A stretch of 23,448 bases of DNA from a virus, in IMG/VR virus record IMGVR_UViG_3300020185_004424, positions 1 through 23,448 of that record; one strand, written 5' to 3'. The notes below the pieces were generated by a model. It ran no database searches and was not told the origin of the DNA. It saw nothing but the letters and a program-made list of their open reading frames with translations. Below, one piece after another: positions 7,223 to 13,746 of the stretch. How positions within the stretch are numbered: the first letter of the stretch is position 1; the number at the start of each line of letters is the position of its first letter. A program made the position numbers and the translations under genes.

Positions 7223-7566
7223 AATATGAAGTAGAAAGTAGACCATGGGGTATGTATGAAGTATTATTAGATGCCCCCGAATGTAAAGTAAAACGAATTA
7301 CAGTTGCCCCTGAATCAAGATTATCATATCAATATCATTATAAAAGAAAAGAAACTTGGACTATTGTCAAAGGTAATTTAACTATCATTTTAAATGATGA
7401 AAAATTATTTAGAGGACCAGGCCAATCAATAAGAATCCCTTTGGGGGCAAAACATAGAGCTTGGAATGAAACTGATGAATTAGTTCAGTTTATAGAAGTA
7501 CAAACAGGAACATACTTTGGAGAAGACGATATTGTTAGAATTGAAGACGATTATAAAAGAAAATAA
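7219..7566 (+). CDS. Cupin protein, mannose-6-phosphate isomerase type II-like
   Basis: A single-domain cupin of 115 aa resembling the C-terminal isomerase domain of ManA/ManC-type enzymes. Signatures are RPWGMYEVLL near the start, LSYQYHYKRKETWTIVKG (residues 35-52, with metal-binding His and Glu), GQSIRIPLGAKHRAWN (third histidine) and a GTYFGEDDIVRIEDDYKR end, which is the standard close of type II phosphomannose isomerase. Predicted role: interconverting mannose-6-phosphate and fructose-6-phosphate, or binding a nucleotide sugar. It starts inside the polymerase stop codon (ATGA) and opens the cassette between the polymerase halves. The sugar isomerase role is inferred from the family. Confidence 0.87.
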   Translation: MKYEVESRPWGMYEVLLDAPECKVKRITVAPESRLSYQYHYKRKETWTIVKGNLTIILNDEKLFRGPGQSIRIPLGAKHRAWNETDELVQFIEVQTGTYFGEDDIVRIEDDYKRK

Positions 7567-7567
7567 T

Positions 7568-7831
7568 ATGACATTAAAAAAACAATCAATTAGGAAAAAC
7601 CAATTAATTAGTGTAAATGGAGAACCTGTTTCTAAGGATGAGTTAATAACTAGAAGTAAAAAATGGAGTGAAATTCAAGAAAAATTTTTTAAGAAAATGC
7701 TTAAACAGGGTGGAACCTTTAAAGTAGCAGGTATAAAATATAAAGTAAAACTAATCGAAAGAAGCGATTTAGATTCTAACGGAAATAAACCATTAACAAT
7801 TCCACCTTTACCAGGTGAAAGAACATTTTAA
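7568..7831 (+). CDS. Hypothetical basic protein, 87 aa
   Basis: Not recognised. The frame is open upstream to 7517, but the ATG at 7568 lies one base after the cupin stop, so I use it. The product is Lys-rich, with a predicted helix (SKKWSEIQEKFFKKMLKQGG) followed by a small beta-rich portion (GGTFKVAGIKYKVKLIERSD) and a proline-rich end (IPPLPGERTF). It belongs to the cassette inside the split polymerase. Nucleic-acid binding would fit the charge but is speculation. Confidence 0.7.
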   Translation: MTLKKQSIRKNQLISVNGEPVSKDELITRSKKWSEIQEKFFKKMLKQGGTFKVAGIKYKVKLIERSDLDSNGNKPLTIPPLPGERTF

Positions 7832-7842
7832 AAAATAAATAT

Positions 7843-8226
7843 ATGTTAGTAGAAATATCAAACGGAGAATTATTAGATAAAATTTCAATTTTAGAATTAA
7901 AATTACTTAAAATTGAAGATGAAGAAAAACTAATCAACATTAAAAAAGAATTTGAAACTTTAAATCCTTTAGTAGTAAAATTATTTGAAACCTATGATGG
8001 TCAATTGCAAAATCATTATCTTGAATTAGCTAAAATTAATGGTGAGCTTTGGGATATAGAAGATTGGATCAGAGATTGTGAACGTGAGAAGAGATTTGAC
8101 AAAGAATTTGTAGAACTAGCTCGTTCTGTGTATATTACTAATGATAAAAGATGTGAAGTTAAAAAATTAATTAATCTAATGACTTCATCGGGATTAGTAG
8201 AAGAAAAATCATATAAAAAATATTAA
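7843..8226 (+). CDS. DUF6165-like protein
   Basis: A 127-aa all-helical protein. The start MLVEISNGELLDKISILELKLLKI followed by Glu- and Lys-rich helices and a YELAKINGELWDIEDWIR-like central segment matches what I recall of DUF6165 proteins. Those occur in polysaccharide and glycosyltransferase clusters of bacteria and have no known biochemical function. The stop shares one base with the next start (TAATGG), suggesting coupling with the cytidylyltransferase-like gene. The family call rests on memory of the N-terminal motif, not on a search. Confidence 0.72.
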   Translation: MLVEISNGELLDKISILELKLLKIEDEEKLINIKKEFETLNPLVVKLFETYDGQLQNHYLELAKINGELWDIEDWIRDCEREKRFDKEFVELARSVYITNDKRCEVKKLINLMTSSGLVEEKSYKKY

Positions 8227-8624
8227 TGGTAAAAGGAGTTATAGCAGGAGCATTTGATGTAATACACCCAGGTTATATAAAAATGTTTAAAGAAGCAAAA
8301 CAACATTGTGATAGTCTTATAGTACTACTACATACAGACCCTACAATTGAAAGACCAGAAAAATTAAAAGCTATATTAAGTGTAGATGATAGAAAAGAAA
8401 TATTAATGTCTCTTAAATATGTAGATGATGTAATTAGATACACTTATGAAGAACAATTATATGATTTACTTAAAATGGGTGAATTTGATATTAGGTTCTT
8501 AGGGGATGATTATAAAGATGAGCCTTTTACTGGTGATAATTTAAGAATTTTAATTCATTATTTAAATAGAGACCATGGTTGGTCAACTACTAAGTTTAAA
8601 AAATTAATAGCACAATCTATATGA
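8226..8624 (+). CDS. Cytidylyltransferase-like nucleotidyltransferase (TagD/RfaE type)
   Basis: A single Rossmann-like HIGH-superfamily nucleotidyltransferase of 132 aa, the same length as glycerol-3-phosphate cytidylyltransferase TagD. Seen: GAFDVIHPGYIKMFKEAK (residues 8-25, the HxGH loop), LIVLLHTDPT (36-45), LSVDDRKEILMSLKYVDDVI (61-80), FLGDDY (102-107) and the C-terminal STTKFKKLI (119-127), which corresponds to ISTT. The HxGH motif reads HPGY, so the second histidine, usually catalytic, is tyrosine. It would couple a phosphorylated alcohol or sugar to CMP or AMP, giving a precursor for a surface polymer. The altered motif leaves activity uncertain. It ends in ATGA overlap with the second half of the polymerase. 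Confidence 0.85.
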   Translation: MVKGVIAGAFDVIHPGYIKMFKEAKQHCDSLIVLLHTDPTIERPEKLKAILSVDDRKEILMSLKYVDDVIRYTYEEQLYDLLKMGEFDIRFLGDDYKDEPFTGDNLRILIHYLNRDHGWSTTKFKKLIAQSI

Positions 8625-9556
8625 AACATTTAGAAGAAACACCTTGGTGGATATGTGATGCAGATGATGAGAATTACTGTGCTTATGTAGATACTGATTC
8701 TAATTATTTTAATGCTGAACCTATATTACTTCATTTATATCCTAATTTTGAAGAATTTACTGATAAAGAAAAAGATGATATTTTAGAAAAAGTAGCACTT
8801 AAATATCAAGATGTTATTACTGATCATTATGATATGTTAGCTAAAGAATGTTTTAACGTTCCAGAACATAGACTTGAAATGAAAACTGAATGTGTTATCC
8901 GTTCAGCTTATTTTAGGGCAACCCGCCGTTATGCCCAATGGATTACCAAACAGGAAGGTATTGAAAAAGAATCTTTAGATATTAAAGGTTTAGAATTTAT
9001 GAAAGCAAATTTTCCACCTATTTTAGGGGAATTTTTTAATGACATACTTCAACAAGTACTTAAAGGTGAAGAAAAAGCTAATATAATTAACCAAATTAAA
9101 GTTTTTAAAAAACAAATATTAGGTGGGGAAATACCACTAGCAAAATTAGGTAACCCAACAGCAGTTAAAAAATTACAAAAATATTCAGGTACAAGTGCTA
9201 GAGCAGGTGAAATGTTTACTGAAATACTTAAGGGTGCACCAGCACCAGTTAGAGCAGCTATTAGATATAATGATTTATTAAAATTATGGAAATTAGATAG
9301 AAAACATAATTTAATTACAATGGCAGATAAAGTAAAATGGATTTATTGTAAAGATAATCCATATAAAATAGAAGCATTAGCATTTTTTGATTATGATATT
9401 CCTGAAAAAGTACAAGAATTTTTAGATAGATATGCTGATAGGCAAAAAGTATTTGATTCAATATTATTAAATAAATTAGAAGGATTTTTTAGTGATTTAC
9501 AATGGTCATTAGATTTAAACCCTTATACAAATGCATTAAGTTCGTTTGAAATTTAA
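8621..9556 (+). CDS. 43B: DNA polymerase gp43, C-terminal part (motif C and thumb)
   Basis: C-terminal third of the family-B polymerase, 311 aa. Motif C is YVDTDS with catalytic Asp24 and Asp26, followed by the palm and thumb. The end (KLEGFFSDLQW ... ALSSFEI) parallels the T4 gp43 C-terminus (PLEGF ... SLFDMFDF), whose last residues bind the sliding clamp. The first 20 residues (MKHLEETPWWICDADDENY) precede the motif C strand, so the break falls in the connection between motifs B and C. The start codon sits in the stop of the preceding nucleotidyltransferase gene (ATGA), so translation is probably coupled. It must associate with the product of 5483-7222 to form an active polymerase. Confidence 0.95.
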   Translation: MKHLEETPWWICDADDENYCAYVDTDSNYFNAEPILLHLYPNFEEFTDKEKDDILEKVALKYQDVITDHYDMLAKECFNVPEHRLEMKTECVIRSAYFRATRRYAQWITKQEGIEKESLDIKGLEFMKANFPPILGEFFNDILQQVLKGEEKANIINQIKVFKKQILGGEIPLAKLGNPTAVKKLQKYSGTSARAGEMFTEILKGAPAPVRAAIRYNDLLKLWKLDRKHNLITMADKVKWIYCKDNPYKIEALAFFDYDIPEKVQEFLDRYADRQKVFDSILLNKLEGFFSDLQWSLDLNPYTNALSSFEI

Positions 9557-9575
9557 AATAAAATTCGTATATTAC
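9545..9575 (+). promoter_or_regulatory. Candidate Bacteroidetes-type promoter before the sliding clamp gene
   Basis: TTTG at 9545-9548, 19 bases, then TATATTAC at 9568-9575, close to the Bacteroidetes consensus TTTG-N19-TAnnTTTG. The decamer TTCGTATATT (9564-9573) recurs at 11228 and 13735. Transcription would begin at about 9580, at or next to the gp45 ATG, implying a leaderless or nearly leaderless mRNA. Pattern match only. Confidence 0.45.
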
Positions 9576-9579
9576 AGTT

Positions 9580-10302
9580 ATGATAAATAAAAGTCAATTA
9601 ACAAGTGTTATTTCCAAATATTACTTAAATGGTTTAAATAATCAGGTAAAATGGAGAATTAAAGATAATAAACTAACTATTTATGCAGGTGAATCAGGTA
9701 GGGTATGTAAAATAGAACATAGTAATTTCCCATTAGAGGATGCAGAATTAGGAGTATTTGATACACATAAATTAAGTAAACTGATATCTATTACCAATGG
9801 TGATTTAATGGTTTCATTAGAAAAGATTAAAGCAGTTTATACTAAAATGCATATTGCTGATTTAAATTTCGATTTAACCTACTCATTAGCTGATATTCTT
9901 ATTTTAGGGAAAAATACATATTATGAAGACCCAGATTCATTTGAAATGGAGATTGATTTAGAAAGAGAAGATATTGATCATTTAATTAAAGCTAAAAGTG
10001 CATTAGCAGATGTAAATAATATGTTACTTACAAGTACTACAGATATGGATGGGAATAATATTTGTGAGTTTATATTTGGTGATAATACTGGATTTTCAAA
10101 TAAAATTACATATCAAATTCAAGGTAATATAACTAAAAGTGATATAGAAATCCCTTTTGATTCTGATATATTTAAAGATATTTTAAATTCAAATAAAGAT
10201 ATGGATAAAGGTACTTTAAAACTATCAGAACAAGGGATGCTAAAATTAAACTTTTATTCAGAAGAAGTAAATAGTGAATATTTTATAGCTAGGAATGAGT
10301 AA
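9580..10302 (+). CDS. 45: Sliding clamp (DNA polymerase accessory protein gp45)
   Basis: T4-type processivity clamp, expected to form a trimeric ring on DNA that tethers the polymerase. At 240 aa it is close to T4 gp45 (228). Recognised by the N-terminal segment (TSVISKYYLNGLNNQVKWRI), acidic and Asn-rich loops, the central GVFDTHKLSKLISI region, and its place next to gp43, gp44 and gp62. It has no catalytic residues. Clamp beta-strand repeats are weakly conserved, so this call rests on overall pattern and context. It overlaps the next gene by 8 bases. Confidence 0.88.
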   Translation: MINKSQLTSVISKYYLNGLNNQVKWRIKDNKLTIYAGESGRVCKIEHSNFPLEDAELGVFDTHKLSKLISITNGDLMVSLEKIKAVYTKMHIADLNFDLTYSLADILILGKNTYYEDPDSFEMEIDLEREDIDHLIKAKSALADVNNMLLTSTTDMDGNNICEFIFGDNTGFSNKITYQIQGNITKSDIEIPFDSDIFKDILNSNKDMDKGTLKLSEQGMLKLNFYSEEVNSEYFIARNE

Positions 10303-10675
10303 GAAACCAGATATGTACGCTGAAAATAAGGCGATAATGCCCTATGGGGATAGTGTTGCTGCCCCAAAAATAGAATTAGAAGATAATAATTCATGGGTAG
10401 CTAAACAAACCGTAGATGTAAATAATTATTTAGCAACTAAATTTGCTGAATTAAAAGAAGAATATGCTAGGTTAATTTCATTATATAAATGGAATGAACT
10501 AGTAAATAAAGCTGATTTTACTTTTATTCCTGTAAAAGGACATACTTACTTTTTATATCAACGAAAAGATGGAAATTTGTTTTTATCTCTTATTGAACCC
10601 GAATATTGGAACCAATTATTTGTAGGTAAAGTAAAACTAGATTCAGATAATAAATGGATAAAAGAAGAAAATTAA
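10295..10675 (+). CDS. DUF2452 family protein
   Basis: A 126-aa protein of unknown function. The pattern MPYGDSVAAPKIE (residues 15-27), a central KFAELKEEYARLISLYKWN helix, and the close FTFIPVKGHTYFLYQRKDGNLFLSLIEPEYW (about 76-106) match my memory of DUF2452, which is found in bacteria and in T4-like phages. It starts inside the clamp gene and is probably co-expressed with it. There is no membrane segment or signal peptide. No biochemical role can be read from the sequence. Confidence 0.8.
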   Translation: MSKKPDMYAENKAIMPYGDSVAAPKIELEDNNSWVAKQTVDVNNYLATKFAELKEEYARLISLYKWNELVNKADFTFIPVKGHTYFLYQRKDGNLFLSLIEPEYWNQLFVGKVKLDSDNKWIKEEN

Positions 10676-10698
10676 TATATGTATAATAGAACATAAGA

Positions 10699-10726
10699 TT
10701 GCAGCTAGGGCGCGTTGTTATGTTTA
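10699..10726 (+). promoter_or_regulatory. Candidate promoter for the Hsp20 gene
   Basis: Within the 95-base gap 10676-10770, TTG at 10699-10701 is followed after 17 bases by TATGTTTA at 10719-10726, one base from TAnnTTTG. A start near 10732 would place the C(TTCG)G hairpin at 10740-10754 close to the mRNA 5' end. Spacing is slightly short for the Bacteroidetes consensus. Confidence 0.4.
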
Positions 10727-10739
10727 AATTAAATTAACC

Positions 10740-10754
10740 GAGAGCTTCGGCCTC
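10740..10754 (+). promoter_or_regulatory. C(UUCG)G stem-loop in the hsp20 leader
   Basis: GAG(A)GC-TTCG-GC-CTC forms a five-pair stem with one bulged A and a UUCG tetraloop closed by C-G, an extra-stable type common in T4-family intergenic regions. A competing pairing of CCGA (10738-10741) with TCGG (10747-10750) is possible. It is followed by CACAAAAACTAAATGAT and the ATG, with no T-run, so it is not an intrinsic terminator. Confidence 0.6.
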
Positions 10755-10770
10755 ACAAAAACTAAATGAT

Positions 10771-11190
10771 ATGAGTACATTATTCAATGAACGTACACCG
10801 TTCGACTTACTTTTCCGTAACCTATTCAAGGCAGACGGAGTTTTTCAACCAACAACGTTTGAAAACAAACAACCACACCCACTAGATATTTTTTACGACG
10901 AAGAAGGGCTTCACTTTGAGATTGCCTGTACTGGTCTAACTAAAAAAGATATTCAACTAGAAATTGATGGAGATCTTTTAAAAATTATCTATGATAAACC
11001 TAATGAAGAAGATTTTGATTATAGTGGCTACATCTATAAAGGATTAGCTAAAAGATCTTTCAATTTAGGATATAAAGTAGCAGCTAAATTCGAACTTGAG
11101 AAATTAGAAGCAGAGATGAAAGATGGTTTGCTTCATCTATTTATTCCAATTTCTGAATCTAAAAAACCAAAATCAATTAAAATAAAATAA
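10771..11190 (+). CDS. Small heat-shock protein, Hsp20/alpha-crystallin family
   Basis: ATP-independent holdase chaperone of 139 aa. The N-terminal MSTLFNERTPFDLLFRNLF is the typical flexible arm. The alpha-crystallin domain spans about 35-135 (PLDIFYDEEGLHFEIACTGLTKKDIQLEIDGDLLKI ...), with the conserved A-x-M/K-x-D/N-G-L/L motif as AEMKDGLLHLFIPI, and there is a short IxI-like tail (SIKIK). T4-like cyanophages also carry Hsp20 genes. Its gene precedes GroES and GroEL, so the phage brings a chaperone set. The first 150 bases use more C-ending codons than the rest, which is an oddity I cannot explain. Confidence 0.94.
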   Translation: MSTLFNERTPFDLLFRNLFKADGVFQPTTFENKQPHPLDIFYDEEGLHFEIACTGLTKKDIQLEIDGDLLKIIYDKPNEEDFDYSGYIYKGLAKRSFNLGYKVAAKFELEKLEAEMKDGLLHLFIPISESKKPKSIKIK

Positions 11191-11209
11191 AAGTTTTACT
11201 AAAAAAGCG

Positions 11210-11239
11210 TGTCCTAGCGCAATATTGTTCGTATATTCA
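11210..11239 (+). promoter_or_regulatory. Candidate promoter before the pre-GroES gene
   Basis: TTCGTATATT at 11228-11237 gives a TATATTCA -7 element (11232-11239). TGTC at 11210-11213 lies 18 bases upstream as a weak -33 element. The ATG is 21 bases after the motif, preceded by AATAAATAAAGTTAT. It is the second of four TTCGTAnnTT copies in intergenic gaps. Confidence 0.42.
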
Positions 11240-11260
11240 CGTCCTAATAAATAAAGTTAT

Positions 11261-11584
11261 ATGACAACAAAAAACAAAAGAAAATCTATTCAAACTATTA
11301 CCGACCCCTTATTAGAACCATTCTTTATTACTAAAGATGAATACAGTTATACTGTAAAACAAAATGTAATATCTGATGCTTCTCATTTTAGGGCTAAAGG
11401 TAAATCAAAAACCTATGAAAAATCATTATATTATTTTGCTGATTTTGGAAAAGCTGTACAAAAAATAGCTAATTTAAAAGCAGATATGCAAAATTTTGAT
11501 AGTTTAGAAGAATATATTAACAATTATATAGAAATAAGTAATAATATTAAAAATTATACCGATGGAATTAGAAGCGCTATTTAA
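11261..11584 (+). CDS. Conserved phage-type hypothetical protein, 107 aa
   Basis: Not assigned to a named family. The segment ITDPLLEPFFITKDEYSYTVKQ (about residues 13-34), then KGKSKTYEKSLYYFADFGKAVQKIANLK and a final SLEEYINNYIEISNNIK helix, resembles small proteins in many phage genomes that I recall only as hypothetical. It is soluble and mixed alpha/beta, with no metal motif. The leader AATAAATAAAGTTAT precedes the ATG. It overlaps groES by 23 bases and is therefore the first gene of the chaperonin unit. Confidence 0.75.
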   Translation: MTTKNKRKSIQTITDPLLEPFFITKDEYSYTVKQNVISDASHFRAKGKSKTYEKSLYYFADFGKAVQKIANLKADMQNFDSLEEYINNYIEISNNIKNYTDGIRSAI

Positions 11585-11927
11585 CGCCGTTATTGTAAAA
11601 CCTATTGAAGCAGAAGAAACCACATATGGTGGTATTATTGTTCCTGATTTAGGAAAAGAAAAAAATGAAACAGCCCAGGTAGTATCAGTTGGGCCTGGTC
11701 AAGATACTATTCATGGAAAGTTTATTAAAACAACTATAAAAGTAGGAGATATTGTAGTTTTACCTACAATGGGTTTTACAAAACTTCCATATAATGGGGA
11801 AGAATATTATGTAGGACCCGAAAATCAAATTTTAGCTAAAATCAATACTCCAGTAAAGGATATATTAGCTCAAACTGAAGTTACAAAAGAAGAAATTAAT
11901 CACTTAACAGATTTATCAAATGAGTAA
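11562..11927 (+). CDS. groES: Co-chaperonin GroES
   Basis: Heptameric lid of the GroEL chamber. The N-terminal beta-barrel starts LFNAVIVKPIEAEETTYGGIIVPD (residues 6-29), with the mobile loop that contacts GroEL containing GGIIVP. It continues with AQVVSVGPGQ and VGDIVVLPTMGFTKLPYNGEEYYVGPENQILAKI, both typical. At 121 aa it is longer than E. coli GroES (97), because the C-terminus carries about 25 extra acidic residues (PVKDILAQTEVTKEEINHL...). It overlaps the GroEL start by 8 bases, so the two are coupled as in bacteria. Phages that carry both genes are less common than those carrying one, such as T4 gp31 alone. Confidence 0.95.
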   Translation: MELEALFNAVIVKPIEAEETTYGGIIVPDLGKEKNETAQVVSVGPGQDTIHGKFIKTTIKVGDIVVLPTMGFTKLPYNGEEYYVGPENQILAKINTPVKDILAQTEVTKEEINHLTDLSNE

Positions 11928-13536
11928 ACAAGTTACATTAGGAACAACAGCTAGGAAAAATCTAGTAGAAGGAATTGATATTTTAGCTGATGCTGTAGTA
12001 TCAACATTGGGACCAAATGGTAGAAATGTAGTAATTTCAAAACCAGGTGAATCCCCACAATCAACAAAAGATGGAGTTACAGTAGCAAAATCAATATCTC
12101 TATCGAATCCAGAACAAGAATTAGGAGTACAATTAGTTAAACAAGCAGCTATTCAAACAGCAGAAAAAGCAGGTGATGGGACAACAACTTCAACATTATT
12201 AGCCCGTGAGATGGTAAAAGCTGGATTAAATGCCTTAAATAATGCTGAAAATGCTGTACAAATTAAAAGAGATATTGATGATACAGTTAAAAAAGTTGTT
12301 TCTAACTTAAAAAAAGTATCAGAGGATATATCAGATGAAGAACAATTAGAACAAATTGCATCAATATCAGCAAATAATGACCCTGAAACAGGAAAATTAA
12401 TTGCTACTGCAATTAATAAAGTAGGAATGGAAGGGGTTGTCCATATTGAAGAATCACGTACTGGTGAAACATATCTGGAAACTGTGGAAGGGTTACAGTT
12501 TGATAGAGGGTTTAAATCACCTTATTTTGTTACTGATAATAATTCAATGTCTGCCACATTAGACAACCCCCTTATTCTAGTTGCTGATCAAAAATTAACT
12601 CAAGTAAAAGAATTATTACCTATTTTAGAAGCTGTAGGGGCACAAGCAAGATCTTTACTCATTATAGCTGAAGATATAGATAATGAAGCTCTAGCAACTT
12701 TAATTGTTAATAAGATGAGAGGTACTTTAAATGTATGTGCCGTAAAAGCACCAGATTTTGGAGATAGAAGAAAATTAGCTTTAGAAGATATAGCCATTAC
12801 AACAGGTGGTATGGTATTTGATAAGCAAAAAGGAATGAAATTAGATAAATTTAGCTGGGAATGGTTTGGTGAAGCAAGAACAATAACAGTAGAAAAGGAA
12901 CAAACAACTATAGTAGATGGAAAAGGAGGAATTGAACAAATTGAAGCACGTATTAAAGAACTACAACAACAAATCGATAAAGCAACAACACCGTTTGAAA
13001 CGGAAAAACTCCAAGAAAGACTCGCAAAATTTGTCGGAGGAGTAGCTATTATCCATGTAGGAGGAAATACTGAAACTGAAATGAAAGAGAAAAAAGATAG
13101 AGTAGATGATGCATTACATGCAACAAAAGCTGCTATTGAAGAAGGAATAGTACCTGGAGGTGGAACAGCACTACTTTATGCCTCATCAGGTTTAGAAGCT
13201 AAAACAACAGGTGCCCAAATTGTAATAGAAGCTTGTGCTAAACCATTTAGTCAAATTCTAGTAAATGCCGGATTTACTGAAGTAAAAGGACAAATATTAG
13301 CTGATAATTTAGTTAATTCAGGTAATGATACTTGGGCTGGGTTTAATATTAAAACTGAGGAAATAGTTGATATGAAAAAAGCAGGTATTATTGATCCTAC
13401 TAAAGTAGCTAGAGCAGCATTACAAAATGCAGCATCGGTTGCAGGTACAGTATTACTTACAGAATGTACTGTGGTTGATGAACCTAGTGATGATAATAAA
13501 CAACAACAAATGGACCCAATGATGGGTATGATGTAA
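11920..13536 (+). CDS. groEL: Chaperonin GroEL
   Basis: Full-length 60-kDa chaperonin of 538 aa (E. coli 548). Nucleotide-site residues are intact: GPNGRNV (31-37), Asp51 in KDGVTVAK, Asp86 in GDGTTT, and KKDRVDDALHATKAA with the catalytic Asp equivalent to Asp398. The equatorial C-terminal GIIDPTKVARAALQNAASVAGTVLLTE is also typical. The tail is QQQMDPMMGMM, a short Met-rich version of the GGM repeat. The apical domain contains SWEWFGEARTITVEKEQTTIVDGKG, as in bacterial GroEL. No frameshift or gap is seen. With the coupled GroES it should form a working folding machine for phage or stressed host proteins. Confidence 0.97.
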   Translation: MSKQVTLGTTARKNLVEGIDILADAVVSTLGPNGRNVVISKPGESPQSTKDGVTVAKSISLSNPEQELGVQLVKQAAIQTAEKAGDGTTTSTLLAREMVKAGLNALNNAENAVQIKRDIDDTVKKVVSNLKKVSEDISDEEQLEQIASISANNDPETGKLIATAINKVGMEGVVHIEESRTGETYLETVEGLQFDRGFKSPYFVTDNNSMSATLDNPLILVADQKLTQVKELLPILEAVGAQARSLLIIAEDIDNEALATLIVNKMRGTLNVCAVKAPDFGDRRKLALEDIAITTGGMVFDKQKGMKLDKFSWEWFGEARTITVEKEQTTIVDGKGGIEQIEARIKELQQQIDKATTPFETEKLQERLAKFVGGVAIIHVGGNTETEMKEKKDRVDDALHATKAAIEEGIVPGGGTALLYASSGLEAKTTGAQIVIEACAKPFSQILVNAGFTEVKGQILADNLVNSGNDTWAGFNIKTEEIVDMKKAGIIDPTKVARAALQNAASVAGTVLLTECTVVDEPSDDNKQQQMDPMMGMM

Positions 13537-13565
13537 ATTAATAATTAATAGATAAATAAAAAAGA

Positions 13566-13733
13566 ATGACAAAACAAGAAATTTTTGAGGTAATTGAAGA
13601 GAATTTTAATACCTTAGCAGAAAACAATAGTGGAACAACTAAAGCAAGTCAAGCACGAGCTAGAAAAGCAGCCCAAGCCATTAAACGAGTAATTACAGAT
13701 TATAAAAAAGCATCTGTGGCTGAGTCAAAATAG
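13566..13733 (+). CDS. Histone H1-like (Hc1-type) small basic protein, 55 aa
   Basis: A short ORF between groEL and the next gene. The acidic N-terminal helix (MTKQEIFEVIEENFNTLAEN) is followed by a basic Ala/Lys/Arg-rich helix GTTKASQARARKAAQAIK and the end DYKKASVAESK. This layout (acidic helix, then K-A-x-x-A-R-x-A-R-K-A, then K-x-A/V-S) resembles short Hc1/H1-like nucleoproteins of Bacteroidetes as I remember them. It would bind or compact DNA. The ATG follows AAAAAAG. The family call is by eye and moderate, but the coding status is well supported by frame and spacing. Confidence 0.65.
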   Translation: MTKQEIFEVIEENFNTLAENNSGTTKASQARARKAAQAIKRVITDYKKASVAESK

Positions 13734-13746
13734 TTTCGTATATTAT
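13715..13746 (+). promoter_or_regulatory. Candidate promoter/TTCGTATATT element overlapping a start codon
   Basis: TTCGTATATT at 13735-13744 ends directly at the ATG at 13745, and TGTG (13715-13718) lies 20 bases before TATATT. If this is a promoter, the transcript would start inside the annotated gene, so either the element has another role or the translation start is different. Confidence 0.38.

Noticed and set aside
7190-8640. Intein or intron as cause of the split polymerase
   Set aside because: No Cys/Ser at the N side with intein blocks, no HN-C junction, no GIY-YIG, HNH or LAGLIDADG motif; the intervening genes have their own starts and recognisable non-mobile families.
10740-10754. 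Intrinsic terminator before Hsp20
   Set aside because: The hairpin is followed by CACAAAAACTA, not by a T-run.
10676-10770. tRNA or other structured RNA gene in the 95-base gap before Hsp20
   Set aside because: There is no T-loop GTTCRA motif, no acceptor stem and no anticodon arm; only one short UUCG hairpin is present.
11920-13536. Frameshift or decay in GroEL
   Set aside because: The frame is continuous with conserved nucleotide-site residues and near-standard length.
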